A stretch of 64,000 nt of DNA from Aureimonas flava (GTDB lineage: Bacteria; Pseudomonadota; Alphaproteobacteria; Rhizobiales; Rhizobiaceae), in assembly GCF_003583935.1 (NCBI RefSeq), contig NZ_QYRN01000002.1, positions 310,001 to 374,000 of the forward strand. The letters are read 5' to 3'. Positions 62,274 to 64,000 of this stretch are shown here, one piece after another; within the stretch, counting starts at the first letter, position 1, and every line of letters starts with the position of its first letter. The notes under the pieces were generated by a model, which did no database searches, was not told the origin of the DNA, and worked only from the letters and a program-made list of their open reading frames with translations. The translations under genes and the position numbers were made by a program.

Positions 62274-64000
62274 GCGGCCTCCCGCGCCCGGCCGGCCAGG
62301 AGATCGGCGTCGATCATGTCGGCGAGGCGCGAGGCGGCGGCGCGCTCGACGCGCAGCGCGCAGGCCGCGTGGCGTCGGTCGCCGGGCGAGACGGGCAGGC
62401 CGCTGTCGCCCAGGAGCCCGCGCGTCAGCACCGGCGCCCCGGCGGCGTGGTCCAGGAAGGCGGGCGTGCTCCAGCCGAAGCAGGCCGCGCCATAGGCGCC
62501 GTCCACGCGGTCGGGCCGCCCGGCGTCGTCGAGGATCTCGAAGCGGTCGAGCCCGTGGCCGCGCCGCTCGAGGCTGGCGGCCGCCGCGCGCCAGCCGGCC
62601 GCGACGAGGACGACGCCGCGCCCGACATGCACGAAGCGCTCCGGCCCGAGCCGGTCCAGCACGAAGGGCAGCTCGGACAGGACGTCGTGGCCGTGCGGCA
62701 CGGCGAGAAGCGAGAGCGGGGCCGGCGTCCGGGCGCGCAGCTCCTCGAAGCGCATCAGCGCCTCCGCCCGCCCCCGGCCCTGGTCGGCGACCACGCACAG
62801 GCCGGTGCCTGGCGCGAGTTCGGGCAGGTGCCGGGCCAGGCGGTCGAACACGAGGTTGAGGTTGCCCGTCTCGCCCGGCAGGCGCAGCACCACCAACGTC
62901 CGGCAGGGCTCGGCCCGCAGCACCGCCGGCGCGCGTCGGGCCCGGCGCAGCTCGCGCCCCTGGGCGGCCAGGAAGGCCTCCCAGAAGGGCTCGTGGCGGA
63001 TCGCCGGGAACAGGGCGAGGAGTTCCTCGCCGTCGGCCACCGGATCGAGCCGGCGCAGCGTCTTGGGCTCGACGCGCAGCACCGCGCCGGTGCCGTCGTC
63101 GTGGACCACGCGCAGCAGCGGGGCGCCACCCGCGTCCAGCGGAAGCGCGCCCTGGAGCACGGTGGAGAACCCGGCGCGCGCCGTGGTGCCGCCCCCGCCG
63201 AACACCGCGGCGAGGTCGGCGCGCGGCCGAAACGAGGTGGACGCCTCGTCCGCCGTCAGCACGCAGTCGCCGAGCCGCATCTGGAAGGTCTCGACGCGCT
63301 TGGCCGGGCTCACCGCCCAGCCTTCCGCGAAGCAGCCGAAGCCCGGCGCCATCAGCAGCTTGTCGATGCCGCCCTCGGCGGCGATCCCGGCGGCGGCGGC
63401 GTTGCCGGCCGCCCAGCCACCGCCCGAATGGAGCACGGCCGCCAGCCCCTCGGCGTGGCCGCCCACCGCCAGCGGCCGCGCCTGGGCGAAGGCGGCGGTG
63501 AAGGCGTCGGTCCGCAGCACGCGGGTGTGGGGGCCGTAACGCAGGTGGAACTGCGCGCCGCGGCCGAGATACACGAAGCCGTCGCGCAGCACCGGCGGCG
63601 GCTGCCAGCCGGTGTCGAGGAGGCCCACGACGCCCACGCAGGTGGAATTGAGGTCCGGCCGCTCGTAGCGGAACACGGCGCCGCCCGCCGGCAGCTTCTC
63701 GCGGTCGGCCACCACGGCGGCGAAGTCGGTGTCGGCGCCGCGCTTCATCCAGCCGACGAACCAGACCTGGCCCTCCGCGCCGACATGCACCGCGTCGATC
63801 TGGCCGATGTCGTTGTCGGACAGGGGACGCAGCGGGCGATCGCACAGGGCCAGGGCTTCGGCGCGCAGGCCCGCCAGGCGCCGCAACATGCGCTCGCCGC
63901 GCGTGTCCTCGCCGCCCTGCGGCGACATCGCGGCCAGCACCCCGCCGCGCCAGGCGGCGACCAGCTCGGCGACGGACGGGTCGCGCCCGCCCGGCGGCAT
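62270..64000 (-). CDS. Large protein of unknown function (may be cut by the window edge)
   Basis: At least 576 residues; an ATG occupies the last three bases of the window, so this may be the true start or an internal codon. No signal peptide or membrane segment is visible. The N-terminal half reads as alternating strands (VHVGAEGQVWFVGWMKRG, YERPDLNSTCVGVVG), and the C-terminal half resembles a Rossmann/GT-A-like fold with LVVLRLPGETGNLNLVFDRL. I assign no function. It leads the coupled chain with GT4 and SapC genes. Confidence 0.6.
   Translation of the reverse strand: MPPGGRDPSVAELVAAWRGGVLAAMSPQGGEDTRGERMLRRLAGLRAEALALCDRPLRPLSDNDIGQIDAVHVGAEGQVWFVGWMKRGADTDFAAVVADREKLPAGGAVFRYERPDLNSTCVGVVGLLDTGWQPPPVLRDGFVYLGRGAQFHLRYGPHTRVLRTDAFTAAFAQARPLAVGGHAEGLAAVLHSGGGWAAGNAAAAGIAAEGGIDKLLMAPGFGCFAEGWAVSPAKRVETFQMRLGDCVLTADEASTSFRPRADLAAVFGGGGTTARAGFSTVLQGALPLDAGGAPLLRVVHDDGTGAVLRVEPKTLRRLDPVADGEELLALFPAIRHEPFWEAFLAAQGRELRRARRAPAVLRAEPCRTLVVLRLPGETGNLNLVFDRLARHLPELAPGTGLCVVADQGRGRAEALMRFEELRARTPAPLSLLAVPHGHDVLSELPFVLDRLGPERFVHVGRGVVLVAAGWRAAAASLERRGHGLDRFEILDDAGRPDRVDGAYGAACFGWSTPAFLDHAAGAPVLTRGLLGDSGLPVSPGDRRHAACALRVERAAASRLADMIDADLLAGRAREAA

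Overview
The window is a chromosomal segment with very high GC content (about 70% by eye) and dense, overlapping genes. NikR/NikABCDE, a Zur-like box, SDR-rich polyol genes, CidAB, SapC pairs, HWE-type kinases and a PrtD-like secretion ATPase together suggest an alphaproteobacterium of the Hyphomicrobiales, plausibly near Aurantimonadaceae or Methylobacteriaceae. That placement is an inference from gene content, not a measured result. I saw no rRNA, tRNA, CRISPR array, insertion sequence or prophage.

Layout. 1-5.4 kb: a nickel ABC importer (nikABCDE, minus strand, nikE cut by the window edge) divergent from nikR, with a NikR operator that matches the E. coli consensus halves and spacing exactly. 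5.4-12.8 kb: housekeeping and stress genes, including an MscS-type channel, a Crp/Fnr regulator, a CidA/CidB pair and HtpG. 12.9-24.6 kb: a sugar/polyol locus of two divergent operons. One carries two SDRs, a ROK repressor and a D-tagatose 3-epimerase-type enzyme. The other carries a substrate-binding protein, two permeases, a small membrane protein, an ATPase, an SDR, a class II aldolase and another SDR. A HAD phosphatase follows. The 391-bp divergent control region holds repeated operator-like sequences.

24.7-28.5 kb: a catalase-like protein, a RibD-like reductase, several small ORFs and a COG0523 metallochaperone with an upstream Zur-like box. 28.5-37.4 kb: a glycosyltransferase island with a sucrose-phosphate synthase carrying an apparently active phosphatase domain, two GT4s, two GT2s, a sialyltransferase-like GT29, a GT28/MurG-like enzyme and a DXD-type transferase. 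37.4-38.6 kb: a MerR regulator divergent from a glutaredoxin-MauE fusion, with a promoter almost identical in architecture to the mercury-resistance (mer) promoter. 38.7-46.8 kb: a helix-turn-helix protein, an Ldh-family reductase, two GGDEF proteins, a bestrophin-like channel, a GreA-like factor and an LLM-family flavoprotein.

47.0-51.4 kb: a hybrid histidine kinase translationally coupled to an HWE-type kinase. 51.4-64.0 kb: a type I secretion pair (PrtD-like ATPase and HlyD-like adaptor), a secreted beta-propeller-like protein that seems to start at CTG, a pyruvyl-transferase-family protein, and a six-gene chain (unknown, GT4, unknown, SapC, SapC, GT4) in which all five junctions overlap by four bases. 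The juxtaposition of SapC genes, glycosyltransferases and a type I secretion system is the best candidate here for an undescribed cell-surface system.
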